NCBI GenBank assembly: GCA_009760855.2
Contig: WPIO01000017.1
Span: 4,872,501-4,936,500, forward strand
From: Cristatella mucedo
Lineage: Eukaryota; Bryozoa; Phylactolaemata; Cristatellidae
DNA: 64,000 nt
Reading direction: 5' to 3'
Part shown: positions 36,496-45,569 of the stretch, in pieces
Layout of the letters: every line of letters starts with the position of its first letter
Position numbering within the stretch: the stretch's first letter is position 1
Notes under the pieces: generated by a model
Databases searched by the model: none
Told to the model about the DNA's origin: nothing
What the model saw: only the letters and a program-made list of their open reading frames with translations
Translations under genes and position numbers: made by a program

Positions 36496-38155
36496 GTAAG
36501 TTTCAGTTCCTTACTATTCTCTAATGCGTTGACCAATGCTTGACTCAAGTCACCGCGGGCGGGTGGGGGGTCTAAGTGGGCGCCGCACTATTGCATGGTA
36601 CGGCATTCGCTTGTGCGGAGGGTCGACGCGCTTTCATATTCTCCTCCGAGGAATCTCCAGCTTAGCTTGTTGTGAGCGGCACTATAGACCTGGACAGTTT
36701 TCGGCGTCTTCCACGAGCCTAGAGTGCTTGCTGGCTCCTATCCTGAGAAGACACATTGCTCTCCAGGGCATAACTGCTCAATCCCTCCAAAGTCGGAAAC
36801 CCTTTGTGGGACCATATCCAAACCCTCTTGCCTGAACGAATTTCCTTCGTAGCCTCCGTGCGGGTGGTGGTGTTCCCCATGCCTGCCTGCGTCTCCGGCT
36901 CAGCTATCGCGCACGTACATTATGGAGGTTAGGCAGGTTGTGCAGGGCCAGGCCACTAGCTCAGGCTTTGCTCGATCGCATTGCATCCGCTTCTTGACTG
37001 CTGGCTTGCTACGAAGCGCCAGTTCTTCTCGCTAGACTTGACGATTGCGTATCATTACGATTATGTTTGATGATTACGCAGATTAGGCAGAGCATGCTGC
37101 TTGCTGCGTAGCCAATGACCGTCTAGTGAGATAGCTCGGGTGCTCTAAACGTATGAGCCACCAATTGCGTTTGGTAGTTATTGGGAGGGGGAAAGAGTTG
37201 AAGCAGCCGTGCTACTACGAAAGGTGGGAGGTGGCATCGTACTGCCTGCAGTGCTCGTGCAGTCTGAGTACTTCATGCTTGCGAATGGCTAAAGGATGAG
37301 TGATAACTTCTGTTTGTTATGTGCTCTGCCGTCGCTGCCGTGAACCGAACGAACGAACGGTTGCAAAAAGGGCCTGGCCTCGAGCCCCTAGCCGCGAGCA
37401 CGTGCTTCTCGGCTGCCTCGCCCGTGTTCATCTGGTGAATATCTAGGGAGTGAGCGAGCGAGAGAGCGAGAGAGCGAGCGAGCGAGCGAGAGAGCTAGCG
37501 AGCAAGAGAGCGAGCGAGAGAGAGAGAGAGCGAGAGAGAGAGAGAGAGAGAGAGAGAAAGAAATCCGACAGAGCAGCCAGTAGTGCACGGTAGAACCTAG
37601 GCCTCGATTTCCCGACATTTCACGCGATGGCTAAATGATGACTGGCAGTAACCATTTCCCACTCTCCCGGCTCTCATTTCTTAAACCGGAAATTTCTAGG
37701 CAGCTAGCAGAGCCGCCAGCATCTAGACCAAGCAAGCACTACTGGCCCCGAGTTTTCCAAGCAGACAAAGGGCTGGTGGGGCCGGGGGGGGGGAGGGAGG
37801 GGTGGGGTCTGGAAGTCTAGCAGACAATGGAACGAAGGGCCCATTTGCAAGCCACTTGCCTCGTAAGCTGTGGCCCGAGCTTATTACCTAGGCTTATTAT
37901 CGGGTGGTTATCACGGAGGGGAGGGGGTTCAGCTAGTACCCTCGGGCTTGAAGCCCCCCTTTTTGCCTGGTAGGAGTTGTGGCCACTGATAGCTCCCAGC
38001 CAGAGCCACAGCAGCAGCCACCGCCGGCTGCACCACACCCACCCTGGACTTGCTCTAACCGCATGGCTGCATGCATTTTTTTTTAGTGAATTGTGTGAGC
38101 ATTTTTTTGAGCAGCCGGCTCTAATTTGACATCTGCGTTTTCGTTCTTCTTACAG
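36496..38155 (+). other. Putative intron between the MGAVNCKNER exon and the 38156 exon
   Basis: It begins GTAAGT and ends in a pyrimidine tract and ACAG. It includes the GA/GAGC tract at 37447. No competing exon is evident. The intron call depends on the two exon calls. Confidence 0.4.
37447..37560. repeat. (GA/GAGC)n tract
   Basis: GAGCGAGAGAGCGAGCGAGC passing into pure GA. Confidence 0.88.
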
Positions 38156-38794
38156 CCTTCAAGCAGCTGCAATCAGGCCACCGGACGTGCTGGGTGCTGC
38201 TGCGGCTGCAGACAGCAGCAGCAGCGTTCAGTGGCGATGGATCACGGTGTGGGCGTCATGGGGGCGTGCTGCCCTGGTCGATGCAGCCGGGGCAGCGGCT
38301 CTCCCGGTAGTGGCCGGTGTCACCAGTCGCCAATTGGCGGTAACGACGATTGCAATGCTGCTGCTGCTGCTGCTGCTGGGTCTCGAAGCATCGAGTATCC
38401 CATTCGAGTCCCGCGATCTGCTGACGGGGAAGAGCTGTACATGCCACGGCAGAGGTCTACCGCTGCTGCTGCTGAACGCAGGCGGGAGGACGATGAAGTC
38501 TATCGCGTCGGTGTGAGGGGTCCTCCAAACAAGACCGTGTATGACAGCGCCGTGCTCGAAGGTGGCCCTCACAGCTCGTCCAGGCTCGCTGACACGTTCA
38601 GGGGGCAGAGACGGCAGCAGCAGCACGACGACGACGGCAGCAGCCACCAACAGCGATCCCACAATGCTCGAGTCTCGTCTGCGGCCGGTTCACGAAAGGG
38701 CAGCGGCATCAGTTCTGCCAGCCTCGGCCGGGCGGCGATGCCCGGGCCGAAGTCAGCCGGCTCCGATGGCAGCGACCGTCGAGCGGCCACGTGA
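38156..38794 (+). CDS. Candidate large exon, Cys/Gln/Ala-rich protein of unknown function
   Basis: A strong acceptor (TTTTCGTTCTTCTTACAG) ends at 38155, and the phase-0 frame stays open for 212 codons. It opens PSSSCNQATGRAGCCCGC, continues with a Q run and CCPGRC, an A7 run from a CTG/GCT repeat, then EYPIRVPRSADGEELYMP and DEVYRVGVRGPPNKTVYD. The rest is Ser/Gln/Asp-rich and ends DRRAAT-stop. A donor-like CAC-GTGAGC at 38790-38796 means the exon could instead splice on. Joined to the 36466 exon it would give a protein with many Cys near a myristoylated N-terminus, consistent with membrane anchoring. I do not recognise a domain. Much of the chain looks disordered. The length of open frame in the phase set by the acceptor is the main support. 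Confidence 0.45.
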   Translation, partial: PSSSCNQATGRAGCCCGCRQQQQRSVAMDHGVGVMGACCPGRCSRGSGSPGSGRCHQSPIGGNDDCNAAAAAAAGSRSIEYPIRVPRSADGEELYMPRQRSTAAAAERRREDDEVYRVGVRGPPNKTVYDSAVLEGGPHSSSRLADTFRGQRRQQQHDDDGSSHQQRSHNARVSSAAGSRKGSGISSASLGRAAMPGPKSAGSDGSDRRAAT

Positions 38795-39255
38795 GCCACA
38801 CGCCTCTGAACCCCTGGAAGCGGTGCATGCGCAAGCAAGGCTTTGCCTCGCTTCAGGTCACCCCATTTCCGAGGGGCGAGCTGGAACTGTTCTCTGGCAC
38901 ATGCACTGCCGGGTACCGACAAACGGGCGTTCCATGCTGGACGCACGTGCTGATGCTTTTCTGTGATACCATCATCAGCCCAGGCTGCTGCAATGCAAAC
39001 GGCAGCAGCGGAAGTCTGCCGGTCGGCCGGCTAGCCAGCCAGCCAGCTAGGCGGGCTGGCTAATAGTGCAGCAGCCGAGCAGTCCAGCTGCTCCACGTGC
39101 GACCGACCGACCGCGCGGTTGCTGCACCGATGCAAGCACGGTCGGTGGTGGCCTCGGCCGGCGGCCACTGAGTGGCTGAGATGACCACAACCGGCACAGC
39201 CGGGCTAGTCATCGGCTCGTTCGGAATATAGTCGTAGGCTTGTCTGCTGTTGCAG

Positions 39256-39360
39256 CCAGGGGGAGGGGGCGGATGGACTGTGCAGAGCAAGTCAAGGCTG
39301 TGGGACTCCTGGCAGCCCCACACTCGGTCTCCGCACTCGCTGTCGTCTCTGTGCAGGCGG
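39256..39360 (+). CDS. Candidate exon, unknown protein
   Basis: The segment is bounded by CTGCTGTTGCAG and by CGG-GTGAGC. All three frames are open over its 105 bp, so the frame is not fixed by the exon itself. The frame reading MDCAEQVKAVGLLAAPHSVS leaves one base that joins in phase to the next candidate exon at 40898 (codon G+AT). It does not match the phase of the donor at 38790, so its link to the 38156 exon is unproven. Confidence 0.28.
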
Positions 39361-40897
39361 GTGAGCTTGGCTCTTTCGGATGCTACAAGCCGCCGCCGCC
39401 GCTGCTGCTGCTGAGAGAACTGCCGACTCCCATTTCCCAGTTGGGCGTTTCTTTCCACGCCAGTGGCAGGCGAGTCGGCTGCCTGCGGGCTCAAACCGGC
39501 GTCTAAAAGTTCGCCGACAGGCGCTCTCGCTAGCTTGCAGCATTTCACGAACGGCCCGGCGGTACTGGTATTATTTTGTGGTCATTAAAACATGTATTCC
39601 AGCGCCGAGCCGCAGCTATTAGCAGCGCAAAGTGCCTTCGAGTGAACGCGATTGCTGCGACCGTCTCTAGTTGCCATCTTCTCCTAAATGCCAGCAATCC
39701 CGCGGCAACCTCGGTTGCCGATGCCCGAGGCTGCCTCGATGGCCGCGTATCAGTCATTCACCGCTTTCCGTTCATTCATAAACCCGTCCCGTGGCTGCCG
39801 CGAGGATCCACGAGCAGCGCCCAACCGACTACCCGCCCCGCCCTGCCCCGCCCGAGGCCTGAGTAGGCGCAGCAAGCCGCCGAGCCTTCTGCTTTCGGTA
39901 GGCCACTTGTGGGCGGAGCTCAGCCGCAGCAATAGGCTGGGAGAGGGAGGGCCAGGCGGGAGAGGGTAATGCGGTCGGCAACGTCAGAGCACTTGCCAAA
40001 CCACCAGCCAGCAGTTCTCGCTGGAGGCCGCGAGGCAAGGGAGAGAACGAGGTAGTGCTCAGTCTGCCAACTTCTAGCGATCGCTAGGTGGTGGGCTACC
40101 CAAGCACCTCTCGGACGTCGTCGTCTTGCAGGCTGGCAGGCGGTTGGCACCGCTGCCACTTGACAGGGAGCACAGTGGCCCTGGCAGGGAGGAACAAAGG
40201 CACCTGCCGGCCAGAGGACGTCGGCGACACGGCTGCCGCCGAGGCTGGCAAAAGCTCGGCAGAGTGCTAAAACGCTCGCGCTGGCGCTGCTGGCAGGGTT
40301 TGCGGTTGCCGTGTGCGGCGTTGCGGCTTGGTTCGTCACATTCGGGCACTGTGGGGTGATTAAACAGCTGCAAAGTGTCGGGTGTCGGCCACTGGCAAGT
40401 ACAAACCCGGAGAGCACGGCCCCCGCGGTCAGCAGGCATTATCAAATCATAATCCAAGCGGCATGAACAAATAGCGGACATTCTGAAGCTTTTTGTACTC
40501 GCGGGCGAATGCGACCGACGAGTCGTCTGAACAAAGAGCTCGTCTGGCTGGCTGGCTGCCTCTCAGTCCCCCCTCCCCGGGAGTCGGATCATTCCTCTCT
40601 GCAGCCCTCGGCAGCTGCCGGCGGCGGCGGCAGCCAGACTCACCGTCAAGCCTGCAGCTGAGGGAGAGGGGGCACTCGGCGCGGGTGGGGGGCTGCATCC
40701 CAGGCCGCTCCATCAGGTTGTCTCCACATCAGCGGCGTTCCTCGGATATTGTGCTGCACGCGGGGACGAACTTTGCAGTTGGCTGGAGCACCCCTTCCGA
40801 TTGGGCGCCCATTTTGGCTTCCCCCCTGATCCAGTGCCCTGGGACGTAAGCCCCCCCCCCGGCCTCCTTCTCCCCCTTCGCTATACCACTGTCCCAG

Positions 40898-41166
40898 ATT
40901 GGCTACCTCTGGCCTCCGGCTCGAGCTCATCTTCGGCACGTGACTGTAACGTGCAGGGAACGAACACCTTCGCTCATCTCGGCACGGCGACGGTGGCGCA
41001 CTCTCGATTGACACCAGCCGCAGTTTGCAGTGGCAAGCTACGTCGGTCTCTTCGGTCATCTCATGGCCCCTCTGAGGTTGTGGCCACGAGCGGGCCAGAC
41101 GGGAGGGGAGGACGTGCTGCCACACGGGAAACCGTGCTGGCACGCATACGAAGCCAGTGGCTGGGG
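40898..41166 (+). CDS. Candidate exon, Ser-rich unknown protein
   Basis: The acceptor is unusually good: about 35 nt of nearly pure pyrimidine (CCTCCTTCTCCCCCTTCG...) ends in GTCCCAG at 40897. After two bases of a split codon, 89 codons are open: WLPLASGSSSSSARDCNVQG, a Ser/Arg-rich middle, and RETVLARIRSQWLG before GTATTT. The donor is mediocre. No family is recognised. A phase-compatible partner is the 39256 exon. Confidence 0.33.
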
Positions 41167-41429
41167 GTATTTTTTTGGGGGGGATGCTAGCGATCGGTTC
41201 TTTTAATGTTGCTGGTCGGGACCTTAATAATGGATTAATACCACGAGGTTGCTTGCCTCCGACTTAGGCCAGTTGGGAATCTGGTCAAAAGCCGGTGATC
41301 CAAATTAATAGCAGTAGTTGCCCGGCTAAGCTCGGGCATTCAGCCACCTCCCGCTAAGCCCTTCCCAGGGCGAGTCATTTCGCAGCCCAAAGTCACACAA
41401 CGCGAGCAGACGCATGCGGCTACAATAAT

Positions 41430-41578
41430 ATAATTATAATATAATTCATTTGCATAGCGCCCCAAGAGAACGTAATCTCTATCTAAGAGCTTCACACATG
41501 CCTCGGGGCCCGAGCCCACGACCTCAGCTTGACCCTGGTCGGGGAGCGCACCTTAACCGCTGGACCAAACCAGCTCGG
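41430..41578 (-). mobile_element. tRNA-derived SINE with L2-like tail (type 1)
   Basis: A full-length copy: ATTCATTTGCATAGCGCCCC, AAGAGAACGTAATCTCTATC, GGGGCCCGAGCCCACGACCT and GGACCAAACCAGCTCGGC. A TAATATAATTATAATATAAT run marks its 3' end. Confidence 0.8.
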
Positions 41579-41779
41579 CCACACCAGTTTAAAGCCGGCG
41601 GAGAGTCGGCGTTTCTTAGACAGCAGCCTGGGTGCCGCCGTCCTGGGTCCTGGCCTGCCAGACAGCTCAGTAGTAGTAGGGTACGTAGCGTGCTCGATCT
41701 GCCGAACGTGCTCTTTGTACTCACTCGTCAAGCAGGCAGCCTGACAAGGCAGCTTCGACAAGGCGCCTGCCCTCCATAC

Positions 41780-41953
41780 AGGGACAGGTATACGAGCCTG
41801 CAGCCTTATTTGGAGTCAGGACGACCAGGGTGGTCGTGTTTGTGAAGTTGAAGAGTCTGTGCCATTTTTGTACGCTGCGACATGCTGACCATGTTTTCGA
41901 CAGGCAAGAACTCTTGGTGGTTTTTAGTTGGAGCTCAACGATGGTGCGTTGGG
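41780..41953 (+). CDS. Weak candidate exon
   Basis: After CTCCATACAG a phase-0 frame reads GQVYEPAALFGVRTTRVVVF, VKLKSLCHFCTLRHADHVFD and then RQELLVV, staying open for 57 codons. The phase agrees with the end of the 40898 exon. The open frame runs up to a degenerate SINE (from about 41.99 kb), so it may be unrelated intron or repeat sequence. Confidence 0.2.
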
Positions 41954-41984
41954 GACAGAACAGTTAATTGGCAGCCCCACGAAA

Positions 41985-42120
41985 AAGGCTAGTCGATTCG
42001 ACAGCCTCATTTGTATAGCCCTAGAAGAGCCGCACAGCAGCTGTCACTCCGGCTTGCAATCCGGAGCAATAAAGGATTGCTGCCCTGGTCGTGAAGAGCA
42101 AGCACCCCTAGTCCCTGGGC
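41985..42120 (-). mobile_element. tRNA-derived SINE (type 2), strongly decayed
   Basis: TCGACAGCCTCATTTGTATA, GCCCTAGAAGAGCCGCACAG and CAATAAAGGATTGCTGCCCT, with GGTCGTGAAGAGCAAGCACC. The B box itself is lost. Confidence 0.55.
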
Positions 42121-42270
42121 CGAATACACATACTTATCCCAGCCCCAATAGCAGCAAGAATCCTGCTCCACTATTACTCTTATCCTACAATGTTGACTCT
42201 CTGCCTACTTGTGATGCCAGCTGCAGCCATTTTCTGACGGAAAGCTCTGCTGTGTGTGCCGGGTAACCCT

Positions 42271-42492
42271 TGCTCCATTAGCAGTTTGACTCGCTGGACA
42301 GTACACCAGACGGATTTCTTTAGACGAGAAGAAGTACAAAGTGCATCGACAACGGTTAGGAGCGAAAGGAGAAATGTGAAGAAAACATACTTCCCTAAAC
42401 GTGGTTCTTGCTTGGGATGTGGAGATTGTGATCTGGATCTTGCCGGCATTGTGTACAAATCAGAGAATATGATGAATGCAGCTCACAGCTGA
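42271..42492 (+). CDS. Weak candidate terminal exon
   Basis: The frame reads LTRWTVHQTDFFRREE, a basic stretch, KKTYFPKRGSCLGCGDC and DLDLAGIVYKSENMMNAAHS-stop. The amino-acid mix looks like coding sequence and CTCCATTAG could serve as acceptor. I cannot name the protein or link it in phase to the upstream candidates. Confidence 0.22.
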   Translation, partial: CSISSLTRWTVHQTDFFRREEVQSASTTVRSERRNVKKTYFPKRGSCLGCGDCDLDLAGIVYKSENMMNAAHS

Positions 42493-42739
42493 TGGACACA
42501 TAGGCACACGAGCCTAGTTGACGTTGCAAATAGCAACTGTGAGCCGTATATATGGCCTATGTTATCTACAAAATGCACCCTTAAGCAGAGATCATATCGC
42601 ACTAACAATGAGGGTTACGGAAACAGGCTACCAACATATCCCAGCTGACACATCAAAGATGGGAAGCAGTCGACGATTATTGCTATTAAAAATAATACAT
42701 ATATAAATAATGCATATATCATATCTAATGTATGTCATA

Positions 42740-42742
<3 letters not shown>

Positions 42743-42815
<73 letters not shown>
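42743..42815. repeat. (TA)n microsatellite
   Basis: About 36 TA units, flanked by ATATCTAATATATA-type sequence. Confidence 0.95.
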
Positions 42816-42818
<3 letters not shown>

Positions 42819-43348
42819 TAAACAGTAGCACACACTTTTATTTTTGGGCAAGACTGGCAACATTTTTACGGCAGATAAAAATTATAAGTAAAATCATCGA
42901 GTTTATTCGACACGAAATCAGTGGTTGCTCAATGAGTCGAATTAAAGCAATTTTTTCGTTGTTGATGGTCGCGAGGTGTAGGAATAGGGGGCGGTCCTGC
43001 TCTTGAGGAAGGGGCAAGGACCTCTGGCTCTGACAGTGTATAAACAGAAGAATGCCAGTTGCCGTTGGCAACCGATTAAATTCCCAGTGCTAAGCAAGTA
43101 TTATAATAATGGCATCTAGGAGAACGTCTTGCCACGTCAATGCGATTGCCAATATTATTACTCTGCATTCGTTAAGTTGTGGCATTGATAGATAGGTCAC
43201 CGAGTTACAGCTCGAGTTGAGATGTACTAGCTGCTTGCAACATAAATTCTAAAGACCGGTAATTTCTTAGATTAGGCTCAGAGATTGCCTTCGAAGCACA
43301 CGATGACCACCTCTGCTACACATAACAATCCTCGGTGAGGCTCTAGAA

Positions 43349-43534
43349 CAGAGGTTCTCAACCTGTCGGTCGCGACCCCTTTGGGGGTCGAACGAAACTT
43401 TCGCAAGGGTCGCCTAAGACCATCAGAAAACAGCATATCCACATTTTGCACACAATAATTTAATGGTTTGGGGTCGCCACAACATAAGGAACTGTATTAA
43501 AGGGTCGCGGCATTAGGAAGGTTGAGAACCACTG
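43349..43534. mobile_element. hAT element of the SPIN type, non-autonomous, 186 bp
   Basis: The termini are CAGAGGTTCTCAACCT and, inverted, CAGTGGTTCTCAACCT (15 of 16 matching). The 8-bp flanks CTCTAGAA (43341-43348) and CTTTAGAA (43535-43542) differ at one base, as an aged hAT target-site duplication would. Inside the left end is CGCGACCCCTTTGGGGGTCG and then GTCGCCTAAGACCATC, the signature of SPIN (Space Invader) hAT transposons as I know them. At 186 bp it has no transposase and would have been moved in trans. Confidence 0.88.
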
Positions 43535-44186
43535 CTTTAGAAGAATGCTACCTGTCTGGAGCCACAGAACCACACTCTTCCTAAGCACTTGTCTGACTTG
43601 AGCTAATAGCACATGGTTTAATTACCATAGCAGGTGGAGAGCCTCAGAAATAAAACTACTCCAAAGGCAAGCACAAAAGCATATACAATAACTCACAGGC
43701 TCATCAGGGGGCGTGACAACAGGATCCGGTTCAACTAATTATTTACTTTATTTATTCAACGAGTAAAGGTGGTGTAGGGCATCATTGCATCATTCCTCAA
43801 CACCACGACAACGGCAAAGTGCACAAACTCTGACTCTACAGGCACTGTCTCTGGCCTCACAGTCGCCGAGTTCGTTCTTTCTGGCGTTTTTTAACAGCCG
43901 TGCAAGTCCTGCGCAGCTGTGCAATATATTCGGAGTAAATCGCTTGCGCCTGGTGCGACCCACTAGACTGACATGAATCTGCACCGTGGGAGGCTGATTG
44001 CAACTTTGGCCGGACATAGATGCTTGCTCGGCTAGCTTCTGCAGCAGCAGCTCCTATGCACCTGACGACATTATTGCCTGTCCGAACTTGCTTGGATCTT
44101 TGTAGCAGCCAAGCCGAAGGAGGAGATGTGACTAAAAAACTAGTGAAAATGCTGACGAAAAGGAGGCCAATGTATACACATAGATC

Positions 44187-44192
44187 TTTATT
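44187..44192 (-). terminator. UTP4 polyadenylation signal
   Basis: AATAAA on the minus strand lies about 240 bp beyond the UTP4 stop codon, within 44187-44426, which I read as the 3' UTR. It is the first canonical signal I see after the stop. Cleavage would be expected some 10-30 bp further, near 44160-44175. Confidence 0.6.
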
Positions 44193-44258
44193 GTAAGGCA
44201 GGAGAAGCAGCGGTGACCCAAAGGACGCAATGCACGCCACTCAGCGTCAGCTGCGTTA

Positions 44259-44293
44259 GCCAGCAGCAGCGACCGATCGTCGCTGCTGCTGGC
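44259..44293. other. Perfect 15-bp hairpin in the UTP4 3' UTR
   Basis: The arms 44259-44273 and 44279-44293 are exact reverse complements built on GCCAGCAGCAGCGAC. They are separated by the 5-nt loop CGATC. The hairpin sits between the UTP4 stop codon and its poly(A) signal, so it would be in the mRNA. Function is unknown. Confidence 0.6.
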
Positions 44294-44426
44294 CACCGCC
44301 CGCCCCCCTTCCTTCACGCCTCGCGCTGCACGAGCCACAGAGCCACACTGCCACAAGCAGTGCATTCTGCCGGCGACGAGGCTGCGATAGGAGCACACCA
44401 CGGGCACGCACGACAGACAGTTGACG

Positions 44427-44543
44427 TCACGTGCCAAACTTCTTTTGTCGCAGTGCTGCAGGAAGAGAGCTCTCTAGGCTACCAGGAGTGCATTCCACCA
44501 CCACGGCCCAGTCGGCAGACAACTCCTCGAAGTGCAGCAGATG
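44427..44543 (-). CDS. UTP4: UTP4 (cirhin) last coding exon
   Basis: This exon encodes 38 residues and a TGA stop. It begins HLLHFEELSADWAVVVEC and ends ALRQKKFGT. Human cirhin, recalled from memory, ends PPPIKKKKFGT after a segment reading PLLFMDLLDERTLVAVE, so both the hydrophobic strand and the basic KKFGT terminus match. The acceptor is TTTAG at 44544-44545 on the minus strand. The exon enters in phase 0, as the upstream exon leaves it. UTP4 is a nucleolar WD40 protein of the t-UTP (UTP-A) module of the small-subunit processome. It acts in pre-18S rRNA processing and supports rDNA transcription. An AATAAA signal lies about 240 bp further on. Confidence 0.88.
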   Translation of the reverse strand, partial: HLLHFEELSADWAVVVECTPGSLESSLPAALRQKKFGT

Positions 44544-44588
44544 CTAAACGACAGCAGCAACCGTTCATAGAAAACGTAGCGACAGCTC

Positions 44589-44590
<2 letters not shown>

Positions 44591-44632
<42 letters not shown>
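44591..44632. repeat. (GA)n tract
   Basis: 42 bp of perfect GA close to the UTP4 last-exon acceptor, on the intron side. On the gene's strand it forms a CT tract about 50 bp upstream of the acceptor. Confidence 0.9.
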
Positions 44633-44635
<3 letters not shown>

Positions 44636-45124
44636 AGGCGATGGCGGACGCAAAATAGGCTAGTGCAGCAAATGTATTCTGTCATTGACTCGGTAATTGC
44701 TCCTCTTGCACCTAGTTGCAAAGTACCCGGATAGAGATTCGTTTGGCTAGGTTGCTATACAAAAGACTTATTATTCTTATTATTAGTGTTATTAGAGTAT
44801 CAAGAAAAGATCAGCAAAAGAATGATGCTACCATGCAGCATGCACTTGTCGCATCCATGAACGAGCAGGACATACAACAGATGGACATATGTTCTCCTTG
44901 CGCACACATGATCACATGTCGCTCTGACTGCACTCATTAGACAAAGGCTAGAACTGCGCTCAAACTTAAGCACTCCGAAAACACGACTGCAGCATGGCAA
45001 GACAAAGATAATAGGCATTGGGGAGACTTTGCGGGTGGTAAACCTGAGTGCGATTTCTGGTGCTTAGAAGATTTAAAAAGTGCATGCTCAGGTTACAGCG
45101 ATATTATTAAAAATAAAACATTTG

Positions 45125-45330
45125 TCTATCGACTTCAGAGAACTAAATCTCTTTACATGTCACTCTACATATGCAGGAAAAGAAGCATGTCAATTACTTA
45201 GCGATATCATGTACAGTACCCCATCTCATAAGCACACTATTCAGAGGGACCAAGCAAACGCTGGGAAGAAACAGGTGTGTTACAGCCTTTTTGAAAGGTC
45301 AAGCCAGGTGAAGTCATAACGTCAGTCTGG
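45125..45330 (-). repeat. L2 3' end copy, degenerate
   Basis: CAGAGAACTAAATCTCTTTA, CATATGCAGGAAAAGAAGCA and AGCGATATCATGTACAG resemble the 15230-15320 LINE 3' end. It lies in the UTP4 last intron. Confidence 0.5.
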
Positions 45331-45569
45331 AGATACTGTGTAATATAATTTTTGTCCCCGGATAATAAGTGTTATTTATTAATTGCTTATGCCTCACAAG
45401 TAAAGAAAATGGCCACTATCACTAATAAACTTGGCTTTTCTGACTAGGACAGTGACAAACTTGAAATTAATCCATTTCCAATTAGAAAACAAGACAAATC
45501 TGGATCTTGTGGTTCACATCTAGTCGGAAAGAACAGCAAGTGAATCAAATTTAACATCCATTTACCTTG

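Noticed and set aside
38228..38662. Minus-strand 144-codon ORF with hydrophobic start
   Set aside because: It is the antisense of the candidate plus exon and owes its Val/Leu and Ser runs to the GCT/CAG repeats.
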